Numbered from the stretch's first letter, positions 11,199 to 24,860 are shown. The stretch: 64,000 nt of DNA from Hermatobates lingyangjiaoensis (GCA_026182355.1 JAPFBL010000009.1:2232001-2296000); one strand, 5' to 3'. The notes: generated by a model from the sequence alone, not told the origin. A program made the numbers and translations.

Positions 11199-11328
<130 letters not shown>

Positions 11329-14300
11329 CCTTAACAATAAATGAATTCAATTTTTTTCTACATTCTAAGGACTAAGAATACTTTAAATAGTGGTTTAAGT
11401 TTATAGTGGTTCAACGTATATAACTATAACATGATTATAAATGATGCAATACTTATACAATATTTGACCATCAAAAGCATAGATATATATATAGAACATA
11501 ACAAATATTCAACCACTTATCACCCTTATGTCACCATATTACAAACAACCGTTAAATGTCCCTACTCAATTAACACAATATAAAAGACTGAAAATTTTAA
11601 TGACGTTGAGTCTATTAAAACTTTAATAGTCTTAAAATCTATTTTGCATTCCAAATTGTTTCTATGAATATCATATGATTTTTTTTCAGTTATAGTTTTT
11701 TTTTGCTATACTTGTTAGAACAATCTTAAATTTGGTATGCTCAACGAAATTAAACATATTATCGAGCTTGTTTGACAATCGCGTTAGCTTTGAGTTTAAT
11801 GTATTTCGATGTTCATTCTGACGTATTCTTATACTCTCTGGCAAAGGTATTATGAAACTTGTAAACAATAATTCCAAAAACATTATTTCTTTTAATATTA
11901 CTATTTTCATTTTGTTAGTTATAAGCATAATGGAAAGATTTTTCTAAAACACTCTGATAAGCTAGCATCTTAAGTACTGGATAGTTGATAGTTCTGTATG
12001 TTATATTTTTAATTCAATATATAAAATTGGTATCATATTGGAATACTATATAATATAAACTTTTAATTTTCTTGAATCATCAGAAGAATGGCTTTAAATT
12101 AGTATCGTTTCAGCATAAAATTGATAAAAACCTTAGAAAACCTTACTAGGAATGTTCATCACTAGTAAGTACTTGATTTCTCAAGTACATTGATTTGCAG
12201 AGTATTTCAACAATTATCGATAGATACTGAGATAGTAAACACTAAGTAACATCTAAAAATAAACCTTATAGATAGTGCTTGGACAAACAAAAGAGTATAT
12301 TAACTTTCATCTGATCAAAAAAGAGTAAACTTACTCTAAAACAGACATTAGTTCAGAGAAAATACTACCTTCAGTATAGGAAGTACATATATGATTTTGA
12401 ATGATTTACAGCACATACATAGTTAGTTTTAAAATAATTATTGCAATTATCGTGAAATATGTTACAAAATTGTGCTGCGGATTGCTAGAGTATGTTGGAA
12501 AATATTCTTTTAATTACCTGAATGAAATTTCAATGCTAAATGAAATAGAAGTTCTATATTCGAATAATCCATAATGTTTAAAGACACTAGCCAACTTAAT
12601 GTTAACGCTTGTTTTATTTAGGTTAAGAGCGAAGAAATTGAATTACACCAGGTACATAGAGTCGAAATCTAGTATTATTCCCTAAAGGGATCAACTATTC
12701 CAAGATTGACATTTTCTGTTGCTACTACTGCAGCCTAATGGAAAGGGAAATATATCAAAACTTCGAATAAATAAATATCTGTAAACTGTCTGCTTCATTA
12801 AAAGTTGTTAAACTGGCATCAGTGTATTAATCCAAATAAAAATCAAACATAATTTTAAATATTAAATAATTTTGATTAAAGATTTCATTATCAATGAATT
12901 TATCATGATAGGGATCGTTTTAAAGAAATAAAGATCATGTCTCATTAAAATAATAATTTTGAAAGGAGTTTTAAGAAATACTCCTTACATTTAATGATGG
13001 GCAGGAGGAAATCATGAAAAGAAATGAAATAACAAAGAACTCAAGCAAGGGATAAGATTTAAATGAGATTGACAGGCAGGGAAGTAATCTAGAGAGAAAC
13101 AGAAGGGGTGTCTTTGAAAGAGGATTAAGGGCTGTGGGGTACTTGCTTTCAAATCTTTAAACTTCCTGCTTTGAACTCCACTCAAGATACTACCAGTTCA
13201 AAAATAAATTATCAGTTAGAAAAATATGAAGTTATTGACTATTTAAATAATGACTTTGAAGTAAATAATGGATCATATGACGTATCAGAGGCACGGATGG
13301 CTCCCTTATTGCTTTTAATTTTGAATTCCCTGAAATATTGAAAATGAAATTAAAACTTAGTAATTAATACCTCTACAACAAATTACCTTTTACAGAATAA
13401 TTTGTATGAATACCATCAGTTTAATATACAGTAAGAACTTTATCTGTAGTAAAAAGTGTTGACTAGCGACTACCTGCCAGAAATGAACGATTTCCCTGAG
13501 AAATGAACGATTTCCATCTTACCCAGAAACCTATAAATATAATTATTATTAATTTATGAATGAACTATGCATTGCTATAATAAAATACACCACTCTGATT
13601 TCAACTGTAAACTCAGGTCTCCAAAAGATTTTGGGGCCTGTAATTCATAAATTTTGGGGAATATGGTGATAAAGAATTTCTGCAAGATACCATTTAATGA
13701 ATCCTTAAGAGTTACTTCTGCTCAATTATAAATTATATGATAAAAATAACCGTTACTCAATAAATCGATAAGTTTTTGTTATAAATTAGGACAAGAACAT
13801 AAGGTTAAAAGTGATTAACTATCTACCTCCCTGGCAGGTTAGCACAATTACCAAATACTAATATTAAAGACCATACTATTATTAAAACATTAATAATAAT
13901 AAATAATATTTATTTAGTAATTCATTAATATTAATAATCAATGAAACATTAATTAAGTTCTGGTTTCAATAAACTATTCAGAATATCGATCAATCATATC
14001 CTACAACATTTTGTAGTATTATATTAAAAAATTTATTTTTCCTTTTCTTTCACAAATTTAATAAAGGTATTGTCATTGGTTTAATGTCATTTATTACTAG
14101 TGCTAATAAACAAGCATATATAACATTATAATTTTTCAATCTTCAGTGGAAAGAATGAGACTCATTTATAAATACAGAAATATTTTTTTATAGTTGGTAG
14201 GAACTAATTGTAATTTGATTGTCAGTTAACTGAATTGAGAGTTGAATTATAGATTATAATTATAGGTTTATCTATTTACGTATTTTGGGTTGTTTTGTTA

Positions 14301-15123
14301 GTAATACTGCCAAGTCATATATATACAAGGGTCAAGTGATAGAAATGAATGTGTTTTGCATGCAGAGCAAGTCTATCCTGTTATTTGCGTTGACCATATG
14401 GCACCCCTAATATGACCCAAATAGTAGCAGAAGTGAAATCCTGCAAATATTCCAAGAGTCAAATTATATTAATATATAGTTAAAATAAAATTTTGAAAAT
14501 ACTTTATTGAAGATAAATCTTTTGCTGAATGCCCTTCAACTCAAATTAACATTGAAATTCTTGTTGGAATGAAATGAACTAGCGGTCGCATTGCTATTGT
14601 ATTCATCTCTACATATTTCATCAAAAACATATTGCTAACTCCTCAGATTATACCAGCTATAGACCTGTACACCATCACGACATGCTATTATTTTATACAA
14701 AAAAGTTTGGTATAATTATTTTAAGTTAGAATGTAATATAAACGTTCTTAAATCGTTTATAATAAAACATGATTGGACTTATAAATTCAAAAGTATTGCC
14801 TAACAGATGCAATTGTTTTATATTATTTGTTGTGCATTTGTACAATCTTTCAACGAGTAACTCAATAGTAGTTGTGATGAAAATTTATTCAGACAAACTT
14901 TTTTTCTGAAAAATATTAAGTTAAATCTGAAAAAAAAATTGAGAGTTCGATATTTTAACATATTATAACATTTTTTTTTAAAAAATAATAGACCTTCTAG
15001 ATATCTGTAGAAAATATGATACAAACATCATTCACGGATATATTTTAATTGAAACACCATTGTCATTATAATACTACTCTTTCACTTCATATAATACCAC
15101 TCTCCCCTCCCCACTTCTCTCAA
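11329..15123. other. Anonymous AT-rich DNA
   Basis: Nothing recognisable. A 21-bp near-tandem of gaaatgaacgatttcc lies at about 13484-13515. Frames of 80 and 68 codons at 11686 and 14818 on the minus strand show no motif. Confidence 0.5.
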
Positions 15124-15144
15124 CCCCCCCCCCCCCCCCCCCCC
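15124..15144. repeat. C homopolymer, 21 bp
   Basis: An unusual poly-C tract in AT-rich DNA at the upstream edge of a family B tail. G- or A-rich tracts occupy a similar place in the related tails at 42888 and 40130. Its length may be affected by assembly. Confidence 0.85.
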
Positions 15145-15260
15145 AAAGACTGATCTAGTGTTTCAGTTGGGTTTTTGACTCGGACGAAGACCACTTGTTA
15201 CGGTTCAAAGGTCTTAGTCTTTTTTTCCCATTTCATATTGTAGTTTGATCATATATATAT
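15145..15260 (+). mobile_element. Family B PLE tail
   Basis: Carries the block ttgggtttttgact, then CGGACGA in place of CTGACGA, the stem II region gaccacttgttacggtt, CAAA in place of GAAA, and the terminus tagtttgatc followed by (TA)n. The ribozyme core is inactivated by substitutions. Confidence 0.6.
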
Positions 15261-15299
15261 CTTCACTTAATAAAACGAAACACGATCCAAACCGGACAC

Positions 15300-15471
15300 A
15301 ATACGAGTTCAAAATTCAAAAAGAGTAACACACAGAGTAAGGAAACACACAGACTCAAATTTTTGGGTAATCCGTCTTCAGGAGAAAAGAGAAAGGAAGA
15401 CAGATTACTTGAAAATTTGAGTCTTTAAGTGTGTTTCCTTACTCTGTGTGTTACTTTTGAATTTTGAACTC

Positions 15472-15475
<4 letters not shown>
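15300..15475. repeat. Inverted pair of family G PLE tails
   Basis: Arms start and end with atacgagttcaaaattcaaa and its complement. The left arm carries a minus-strand ribozyme-like core and the right arm a shortened version. The right edge runs directly into (TA)n at 15474-15521. Relatives lie at 38848-39086, about 39290-39400 and 39700-39800, with a short piece at about 46808-46850. Confidence 0.75.
15355..15388 (-). ncRNA. Hammerhead ribozyme-like core (family G, degenerate)
   Basis: Minus strand: CTGAAGA (15381 down to 15375), then a partly paired stem (GGAT with ACCC), AAAA in place of GAAA, and AATTT. Compared with its relative at 39753, the paired stem and the GAAA box have decayed. 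Confidence 0.45.

Positions 15476-15521
<46 letters not shown>
15474..15521. repeat. (TA)n microsatellite
   Basis: A TA array shared as the border of two inverted-repeat units, family G on the left and family C on the right. Confidence 0.95.
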
Positions 15522-15523
<2 letters not shown>

Positions 15524-15735
15524 ATAAACGTATCGACCGTGGAATAGAAACAAAACTAAAGTTTATCGGGACTCGGTCAGTTCTTGAGGTTGAAATTAAA
15601 CTCTCATTGCCAACGTTCAAAGAAAATTCATTCACCGAAACGTTGGCAATGAGAGTTTAATTTAAACCTGAAAAACTGACCAAGTCCCGATAAACTTTAG
15701 TTTTGTTTCTATTCCACGCTAGATACTTTTGTCAA
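15521..15735. repeat. Inverted pair of family C PLE-like tails
   Basis: Arms 15521-15616 and 15638-15735 are reverse complements, sharing ttgataaacgtatcgaccg-type ends and the block gtttatcgggactcggtcag. The centre contains CGAAACGTTGGC and its complement, which look like the 3' half of a hammerhead (GAAA, ACGT, T). A second copy lies at 42590-42748. Both borders are TA-rich. Confidence 0.75.
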
Positions 15736-15844
15736 TATATATGTATATATAACTTAATGTTTTCCTTATCTCGTCCAAATATATTCAACACTATATCTCT
15801 TTTTTAACGAGGTTTGGTCTAGCTTCAAAAATAAAACACCTTTA

Positions 15845-15886
15845 AGCCGATGTTTTGTCTATATTTGTAGACATCTTCAGGGCTAC
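15845..15886 (-). ncRNA. Hammerhead ribozyme-like core (family H, mutated)
   Basis: Minus strand: CTGAAGA (15880 down to 15874), stem II GTCTA with TAGAC, then AAAAC in place of GAAAC. It is otherwise the same as the intact partner at 16016. Confidence 0.55.
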
Positions 15887-16008
15887 ACCAATAAAGAATT
15901 TAATGACAATAACATGAAAGGTAATCATACTTTTAATTAATTAAATTAATTATTTAAATAATGTAATATAATTACTTTTCATGTTATTGTAAATAAATTC
16001 TTTATTGA

Positions 16009-16054
16009 TGTAGCCCTGAAGAGGTCTACAAATATAGACGAAACGTCGGCTTAA
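16009..16054 (+). ncRNA. Hammerhead ribozyme core (family H, intact)
   Basis: CTGAAGA (16016-16022), G, stem II GTCTA with TAGAC around CAAATA, then GAAA, the palindrome ACGT and C, giving the canonical GTC cleavage triplet. Stem I pairs AGCC (before CTGAAGA) with GGCT (after the cleavage site). Stem III can form only between two molecules. This is among the best hammerhead matches in the window. Confidence 0.75.
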
Positions 16055-16087
16055 AGGTGTTTTGTTTTTGAAGCTAGTCCAAACCTC

Positions 16088-17870
16088 AATAAAATAGAAA
16101 AATATTGTTTTATATATGCAATTAATTGAGTGAGGCTGTGTGTGAACGGGGATGTGTGCGCGAGTTTTTGTGTGTTGTACGTGTGGGTGTGTGTGGATGT
16201 GTTTTTGTGTATGCGTGTGTGGTCCGTTTCTGAGACGTGACATTCATAAATGAGAACTCGACTTTCATAATATAAGTGGATAATAATCAAAACATTTGGC
16301 TTGACTAGCAAATGAAGAAGCTCTACTGACAGATTGGCATTTTAGCAGTGGTAATTGCAGTAAGTCCCTTAGGCGTGGACCTGAATCTCTAAATGGCAAG
16401 CACCGACTGTCAATTACCTACACCACGAATAGAACCTGACGCACCTCATATATATTGCTAAAACCAATCTGATAGTTCATCGCACAGTTTTAAAGAGAAT
16501 AATGTTTTCTTAAAATAAAAATGCTTTTAGTTATAGCATAGAATTAATTATAATATAAAATTGTAAAACTGATTAAGAGAACCAGATGTGTTTCAAACTA
16601 AAGCAGTTACTGAAAACTTGACCTACAACTTTCTTCTTTAACTTAACTCGTTCACTTTTAATATTTAGTCTCAGATTAAAATTTTAACCTAATTACATTC
16701 AAAGTAAAATAAATTAATATTTTCTTTCCAGTAAGAAATTAGGTTTACTTTTCAGACAGTCCAGTCTTACTTTATATTTCATTCAGAATACTATCTTTAA
16801 TGAATATGTTAATTAAAAAAAATGCAATTTACACTTTACATTTCTCAAAGATACAGATACAAATGTATTATATTCATTAAATGCATATACTTTTTTTTAA
16901 ATAGAAAGTATATGCATTAAATGCATATACTTTATTTTAAATAGAAAGTCCCAAAAAATATTTAAAAATACTTAAATTATGATTTTACATGTTAAATAAT
17001 TACAAATTTAGACACTTCATTCTTAAATTGAGAATATAGTGTATATCAACCAACATACATAGTTAAAGAAAAAGAAAATTTTCTAATCTTGGAAGTCGTT
17101 TTTTTTGTATACTTGGAATACTGTTAACAGAAACTGCTAACAATGTTTTTCATAATTATATCATTTTATAAATGTATATATAAATCTACAATTATTTTAA
17201 AACAAACGAAATCATAGATTTTATTATTCCTGAATCAGTAAATTTCACTAAATAAACTATACACTCATACTAAAGTGATTCTGAAGTTTTTACACAATTC
17301 AATTTAAAACTTCATAAAAATGTATCGTAACTGAGATATTTAGTATTAAGAATTTATTTGACAAAATCACTCAGTTTTCTATGGGAATTCCTCAGAAGTT
17401 TCTTTGGTCAAAGAAGTCTTTCACCTGTCATTCCATGTAGTTAAATATTTAAATGTCTTCGGTGGGTCAGAGCAAAGAAATAAAGGCCTGGATATTTAAG
17501 GTCCAAACCAAAATGACAGAATAAAGTTATGAGGAACAATTACTTCTATGCTAGAAGTGGGCAACATTAAGGTATCCACACCTTTAGAACTACTTATTAA
17601 TGCATGCTGCGGCCATTGTGTTAGCTAACTAGAAATTTAATGGATGTAACCTAGAACTTCAAGGTGTATGCATCAAGTTAATATACAAGAAGATTTTACA
17701 TTAAAGCTTTATTCAGAGAGGACTTTTTAGTCGTTGTTTTTCCTGTCCTTGGTAACCAGGATCAATATTGACTGTTGTTTAGAAATTGTCCTATTAAAAA
17801 TATTGAGAACTTGTATATTATTATTGTGGTATCAAAGCTAGTTAGAACTGCTATATAAGAACGGAGTATT
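16088..17870. other. Anonymous AT-rich DNA
   Basis: A (GT)-rich stretch at about 16134-16222 produces spurious His/Thr-rich frames. No gene was recognised. A 40-bp duplication lies at 16875-16949. Confidence 0.5.
16875..16949. repeat. Tandem duplication, 40-bp unit
   Basis: The unit cattaaatgcatatac...aaatagaaagt occurs twice in tandem with one difference in the T tract. At the junction it creates a palindrome around gcattaaatgc. Confidence 0.8.
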
Positions 17871-18420
17871 TATTATTATTATTTATATGAGGATGACTAT
17901 AGCACAGCGTCTTAAAAAAAAGTATTGTACTTCTCCCCTTCTGTACCAACGTTCCCCCGAAGTTATCTTCAACGCCTTCAAGAAGCTCAGCACTTTTGGT
18001 GGGTCCAACGGTAAAAGTTTGTCTATGGTTTTGTTGAGTGTCTCAAAGCACATACCTCTGTGCAGTAAAGTTACCTGACAGTCAGCCAGCAGGTACAAAG
18101 GTGTTTCTTCCACTTCTTTGCAGAATCTGCACAAACCATCATTCATAATTCCCATTTAGGCTCTCTACGTTTCTGGAGAAAGTGACGTCCTTCTCCTTAG
18201 TATCATACAGGGAAAAATCCCTGAAGCTCTATCAGTGGCATTTTGTCCGCTCTGGCAGAGCACTGCATATCAGAGTAAGGCTATTTTGACAAGGGGATTG
18301 CCTGGAACCTTTGAAGTTCCGTTCGTAATACAGTAACCCCTGTATCATCCATCCTTCGTACATGGATCGCATATCCCCTTGGATTGTGTTTGGGGTATTT
18401 ACTTAGTGGTTTAGTTTTTA
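17871..18420 (-). pseudogene. LINE ORF2 C-terminal remnant (Jockey/R1-like)
   Basis: The frame at 17883-18155 (minus) starts MGIMNDGLCRFCKEVEETPL and continues YLLADC. This matches the C-terminal zinc-knuckle-like motif of several LINE clades, C-x2-C-x4-EETP-x3-L-x3-C. Upstream (18156-18420) the protein is broken by frameshifts and stops and no domain can be named. The 3' end runs into a (TTA)n-type tail at about 17870-17885, as expected for a LINE with a short-repeat tail. It is 5' truncated. Confidence 0.55.
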
Positions 18421-20985
18421 CAAAACAAAAACAGAATGGTTTGTGAGAATAATGAAATGTGTATCAATAGGTGAGTTAGGCTAGGGGTTGAATAAATAAA
18501 ATAAAAAAAGTAAAAAGTAGTTAAATATGAACAAAAGAGTGATATATTTTATTGGTCTGGTAACAGGATCGTAAAATGCGTTCTATTGATAACATAAGCC
18601 ATCGTAAAGGTGGGACCTAATAAACAGCTGTTTACATTAATGCGATACCAACCAAGGCAATGAGGTGGGCGAATAATATTCTACTGGGCAGTGAAAAGCA
18701 GTGATAAAAGAAATGTCGGTGGCATTTTAGAAAAAAATATTATATTTCTGTCAATTAAACTTCGTTTTTAAGGTGCTATTCATTCAGAAAAATCCAAGAT
18801 CCCTTTTATTTTAATATTCTTATAAACTTCATAAATAATATCACTTAAATAATACAATGAGGAAAAACATTATTATGAATTAAATTTGTATTTTAAATAT
18901 TATTTTCATGAGCACCTTATTATAAACAATAAGTAATGAATAATATAGTTAAAATTAGGGTTACGATTATGTTGAATTGATGTATTATTTGCAATAATTA
19001 TTAGTGTTTTACTTTGGACATTGTTTTCATGAATAAATTATGGGTAACGTTATACGATTTCTGTTGTGGCACTCTAAATTGAGTGTTCTTCTAATGTTAT
19101 TATGTATTTTATACCTTCTCTTAATATATATTTTCATTCATCATTATGAGAAGTTCTGTCTTTTCTATCTAATAAATCCTTTTTTTAATCAGGAAATTCA
19201 TTTTTATTTCAAATATGATAAGTGACATAAATGATAAATTAAATGAATCTAACTTAAGCTACTTAGTGCTTGCTAAACCCATTTGTTAGGAAAACCTCAA
19301 TTGGTAATTCAGTTTCACTTTTAGACATAGCTTAGAGAAATATTTAGCTCACTAAATAAAACGAATTTTGCTTTTCTTCATTTTCCAGATATGTTCAAAT
19401 AAATCATTTGATTTAAATTGTATTTTAAATGGATCGTCACGTAAGAGACGCATCAGGTAGCAGCAGATGAATTATACAGCTCCTATGACAGTAACGTATT
19501 CTATATATGCGCCACATTTGTTTAAATTAGCATTTTCAAAAACTCGGTCAAATGGAAAATATCTCTTCTACTGCACGTTCTGCTTTGTGTTTCTTGTTAT
19601 AACATGTTGTTATACAAAATATCAATCATAGAATTTTTACTGTTTTTTTTTTTGTATTTCTTTGATATTATTAATATATTGAAAGGATCTACATGAAACT
19701 GAAATTCATCCACTGTAGAACTATCCATATATAACTGTAATGGGAGATTTTATATTTCCGGTAAATTTGGAGTTTGTTTCTATTTTTCTCTATTTTGTTT
19801 GCAATCGCAAATCAACCATAAATGTACAGTCTAGTTTAAAGAATAGACCATATAACAGAAAAGAATATATAACAGACATATTGGACATATTTTGGTGAAA
19901 CTTGGATTTGTAGCCCCAAATCTGTAAATTGGCTCTACACTATCGAGATACAACTAGTGGAATAATATTCGCCAATACTAAGGTATTAACAGATTATTAA
20001 AGAAGTACCCAAATTTGTTTCAGAAAACAGAAATAGCTAGGTTTTCTAGGAAAACGCCATGACCATCTGCTCTACCCAGAATGGATAAGTTATTTAATTT
20101 TCTTTCTTAGATATTTTTATGAAAATAAAGCAAATGTGCTTTATCATGATACTTTTATGAATTGGAAATGCCTCTTTTGAGAAATAAAATGTTTTGAAAA
20201 TTAAAGTAACCTGACATGTATATTTTGACGTATAGATTATCAGATGCAATATTCTTGTTAATTATTTTACCGGATGCTTTGAAGTGACTAAAAATGATCT
20301 CCTGGATTGAGTATTAATGACACAAATTACACTTTCCATGCTGATATTTATACTTTTTATGAGATTACGAACCACACTGAACACTTTGAAGGCCATGGTT
20401 TTTAATTAAGCGCTAATTCAACTGAAATTAGTCTAATTCTTTTTATATCTGTTCAGTAAAAATAAACTGACTCCTATACGCTTACCTGGACCTATAAGAA
20501 TACAGGGAATGAGGAATGGCTGGGAAAGAGTCAAACAAATTTATCGATCGGAGCCTATTTGCACGGCACGCTTCTGTTTTCTCATGGATGCGACTAATAA
20601 TTTGTTTAAAAGCAAAAAAGGTAATCCTTTGATGACGTTCAGGTCTAATTCAGACTAACTGAATTTTAATTTGAAAATAATATAAAAAAAATCCACAAAG
20701 GAAGGACTAAACAACATACAATTTAAAGTTGGCTTTAGAAACAACAATGAGAAGCACAATAGGACAAACGAAACATGAAGTACAATAGGGTTGATGCAGC
20801 TGTGGTGCACATGTGTCAGTTCAGATCAATGCTTCTGTTTAATAATAATAGCATGATATATTGTTGTAGAAGTATGATTAATCTCCTATAAGTGAAGTAC
20901 AGTGATCGTGAAAAAAATTGAACTCGTTATTTTTACGGATTTACATGTTTTGAGGTCTCCAAAGTAGTTTTATGACTTTTTTTTT
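18421..20985. other. Anonymous AT-rich DNA
   Basis: No recognisable gene. A stretch at about 20487-20590 is less AT-rich, and on the minus strand it reads open from an acceptor-like AG to a donor-like CAG-GTAAGC. The translation has no recognisable motif, so no exon is called. Confidence 0.45.
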
Positions 20986-20989
20986 GATG

Positions 20990-21185
20990 ATATCTGTAGT
21001 CGTTTGGAGTGGAGGGGGTTGTATCCGGACGCTTGTGTACACACTATAGTCCAAAATCTCTTATGGATTAAATCAATATTTTCCAAAAAAAGATTTTCAG
21101 AGTGTAGATTAACTCTATTTTTTTTGGGAGCAGTTATGCATGATGGGAAATGCACTTTTCTTCAAAATTCTTTTTTAGAAAGTAT
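20990..21185 (+). repeat. Dispersed repeat R2, copy 1
   Basis: Contains cgcttgtgtacacac and ttatgcatgatgggaaa. Related sequence lies at 24640-24790 (minus, around tatgcatgacgggaaag) and 60530-60660 (plus, around cgcttgtgtacgtgc). Class unknown. Confidence 0.45.
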
Positions 21186-23150
21186 AATATTTCTCCTAAA
21201 CTAATAACTCTAATGTCTTGAAACATTGGAATTATCATGTAAACAACAAAGGCAATGATTGAAGTAATTCTGAGACTCTTAAAAAAACTAGAAATTTTTT
21301 TTTTCAATCAAATGAAAAAAAATTTGACTTATGATTCAATCTGAAAGCTTGTGAAGAGGATACAAGTTATACCGTCTGACGGACTAAAATTAAAAAATAC
21401 CTAAAAATATATAGAGCATTATGTAGGGTATGAGTTGAGTTATTTTTTTTAATTTTAATTTTACATTATCCAATGATGCACAATGGTGCTTAAAAATGAA
21501 GTATATTTTATACCTTCAAGAAATATTTTTTAACGCTAAACGATTCATTAAAGAACAATGAAATTTTTAGAAAATCTGAGCAAAAATGTAGCAATTTTAA
21601 AAGAAAATCGTGAAATTTAATTAACGCAAGGAGCAATAAAACTATAAAAATTGACAAGGAAACTACGATTGCATTATTTGACATAAACTTAACAGACATG
21701 TAGTTCTTGCTATAGTAAAGAACAGTATTGTTTCTAGGTAATACGAAAACATTGGAAATACGATACTTTGATGTAATTTATTCCTTAAAATCATGATGTC
21801 AGTGTATTTACGAGTCTGTATACAAAGTTTATGAATACTGTACAGGTGCCACCATTTTAGAACAAGTTGATATTTCACTAAAATAAGTTTTAGAATGTAG
21901 GTATTTGTATTATGATGTTATTTCTTGAAGACAATTTCATAATTGACATTGCCTATCACGATATATTATGTTTCAATTATTCCTTTAAAAATTGAAATAC
22001 TTTAGATTTGAAAGATCACAATTAGAACATGTTCCATGTAGCATTAATTAAAAAAAAATCAAGACTGAATACCAGCATTGGTCTGTTGGATGAAAATTTG
22101 TAGTTGTTAACACAAAATCATACAGAAGTACATAATTTACAGTCCATAAAGTAGATGTCTCGTAAAATTTAATCAAACGTGGTGGTGATCATACTCATTA
22201 GTGTTCTACTACTCGTATTATGAGTTTTATAATGAAGCAGCCAAATATGTGTAAAAAATAAATAAAGATGGAAAACTGCCCTAAGAACACATGCAAACAT
22301 GAGCAGTGACTGCAATTCAGACGTCTCCATCATATTCCCTCAAATCGTTTCAACAATTTTCTATTTGATCATCAAACATAAATTATCAAAATGATATAAG
22401 TTATTTAAGAAAAATTAACGACTAATAAATCTTTTTTGGGTGTTTGATGATCCAAAAAGTGAAATACAGACGTTAGGACAAGTTAGCCATGATTCTATGT
22501 TAAATCTTGAGATACTATCTATGACTATACATCCTATTATAACAGTTCCAAACAATTAATTTTTTTTTAACATCATATCATTATAAAACGCCACCTGCAA
22601 ACTTTTATATAATAATATTGTTAGTTAGGGTTAAAAAAAAATCTGCAATGGCCTACACTCAACTTTACTATAAGTAAACATAATATCAAACTTCTTGGGT
22701 ATATACTATATAATGTCTCATTTAAGAATAATATAATCGCCTAAATGGGAAATGTTTATTAGTCTTTCATTCCGGAGGTAGTACAGATAGTGATTGATCC
22801 ACTTATCAATAGATAAGCCTTTTTTGATGTCACAGTAATAATGGATATACAATCATTAGTATAGCTACAGCAGGAAAACATTATGAAAAGCCAAAGTAAA
22901 AATTTGTTTATAGGAAATAATTTCCTACAAAAGAGCATGGCTTTTGTTCCAATAGCCCGTGGATCTCTTACATAGTTAATCTGACCTCCTTCTACATTTA
23001 ATACATAAGACAAATTATCCCATTTAGAACTTGAAAATATTTTGAGTCTTTTAAAAACATTACAAAGTTTTTGTCTGAAATGTCAAAAGCATGTATGAAA
23101 AAATGTCGTTTTCAGATAATTTTTAATTTAGGATGTAGGATAATTTCATT
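21186..23150. other. Anonymous AT-rich DNA
   Basis: Small open frames occur at 21508-21878 and 22759-23013 on the minus strand. Their hydrophobic, AT-driven translations show no family motif. No gene is called. Confidence 0.5.
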
Positions 23151-23445
23151 TGTTATTTTTAATAATTATTTTTAATTATTAATAATAAATTATTATAATA
23201 TATTATTATATATTATAATATTAATATATAATATATATAATATATAATATATATTATATATTATATCGTATATTATAATATATTATTATATATTATAATA
23301 TTAATATATAATATATATAATATAAAATATATAATATATATAATATATATTATATATTATATTGTATATTATAATATATTATTATAATAATATTATAAAT
23401 ATTATAAATTATTATAAATTATAAAAATTTTAATAATAATTTTCA
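23151..23445. repeat. Imperfect TA/TAATATA low-complexity block
   Basis: Almost pure A/T sequence built from interleaved taatatata and tattataata motifs, with a partly repeated unit of about 115 bp (the second starting near 23275). It can form many overlapping hairpins. Confidence 0.85.
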
Positions 23446-24639
23446 ATTTATTATTTTAATTCTGAATAATGTTCTACATTTTGATCTTTTATCAAATTAT
23501 TACAATAGAAATTTTATGGCATGCTAGATTTTTTTAAAAACTCACTTTTTTTTCCCTTAGTCAAAAATCATAAAAAAACAATTTACTGTGAGCTCATGTT
23601 ATTTTTTCCCACGTGTTATAAGTTTGCTGTAAATGTATATTGAGAAAAAATTTATTGGTAATTAGCCACCTTTGCATTTTTAAATCAAGTTCAAAGACGA
23701 CTTCTCTGTATAATTTTAAAATTAAAGCTGGAAGCTTGAAAGTTTTAAAAAAAATGGTTAGAACTATTTGACTAGAATAGTGGAAAAACTAGAAATTAGA
23801 CAAAAACATAGAAGCCCTTCTATAGGACGTAAAAGTTCATTCCAAAAACTTCAATATTACCCAATAATAATGTTATTCATAAACGTAAAAAAATCAGCAT
23901 CTGATATTAAGCTTGATTTAATGCAACATATAGATTGATTAGAACAATTTGTTAGACAAACCCATCATACTACAAAAAGGATCAGAAATTGTATGTTTCA
24001 TATGCGCTATTGTTGTTGAATTTCTACATATACAAATTTTATTCTTCTTACAACACATTTAAATCATTAAAAAATTTTCATTATACCCCTAAATATTTTA
24101 TTAAATCGGTGAATTCACTGGAAAAATTCTAAGTCAATATAAATAATGTAAAAAAATTTAAAAAAATCGACAAGTATAGCAAGTGATCCCTTAGTTTAGG
24201 ATAAACAAATAGTTTTTATAGCTTTATTGCTCTTTGTCGTAATTGGAATTTCATGAATGTTTTTTAAAAAATTTCTAATTTTGTGTTCCATTTTTGGACA
24301 AATTTTCATGATTTTTTAATGAGCCGTTTAGCGTCAAAAACATTTTCTGAAAACTGAAATCATACTTTAACGCCACTTTGACAATAATTTTGAAAAAATT
24401 TATCTCAACTCATTTATCACACAATGTTCTATTTTAAGACACAGTTTCATTTTGATCCATCAAACAGTATGGCTTATATCTCTCTCCCAAGGTTTGAGAT
24501 TGAATTATATGTAAAAATTTTTAAATTTTATTGAAAAAAAATATTTCCTGTTGTTTTAAAATTCTGAATATATTTTTCGTTTCTTGCATTTATAACTTCA
24601 AAGATAATACCCAAATTTCAAAACTCTAGAGTTAGCAGT
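23446..24639. other. Anonymous AT-rich DNA
   Basis: No coding or RNA feature was recognised. The right part (from about 24400) may already belong to the R2 repeat. Confidence 0.45.
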
Positions 24640-24860
24640 TTAGGAAAAAATGTTTTCCAAAAACAGGTTTTGGCAAAAATAGTTACTTTCCCGTCATGCA
24701 TAATTCTTCCCAAACAATAGGGATCATCTACACTATGGGGCCTATTTTTTTTTATAAAATATCAACTTGATCCATCAAAGATTCTGGACCGTAGCGTGGT
24801 AACAAGCAATGCTAACACACTCACGATCACTATACTTTATTTATAGTAAAATAAAAATAT
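24640..24860 (-). repeat. Dispersed repeat R2, copy 2
   Basis: The minus strand matches copy 1 around gggaagaattatgcatgacg. The right part holds ggaccgtagcgtggtaacaa and a tail-like actttatttatagta. Confidence 0.4.

Larger units (their letters stand above)
15809..16087. repeat. Inverted pair of family H PLE tails
   Basis: Arms of about 114 bp (15809-15922 and 15974-16087) share gaggtttgg ends and a ribozyme core in each arm. The spacer is AT-rich. The two arms have diverged, so the minus-strand ribozyme box reads AAAA and the plus-strand box GAAA. Confidence 0.8.

Noticed and set aside
15405..15660. Overlapping frames on both strands
   Set aside because: They cross (TA)n and inverted-repeat tails; not genes.
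15950..16311. His/Thr-rich minus-strand frames
   Set aside because: They translate a GT-rich low-complexity stretch next to a PLE tail.
20487..20590. Possible minus-strand exon between acceptor-like AG and donor-like GTAAGC
   Set aside because: The translation shows no domain, the stretch is short, and similar words recur near 56.5 kb, suggesting a repeat.
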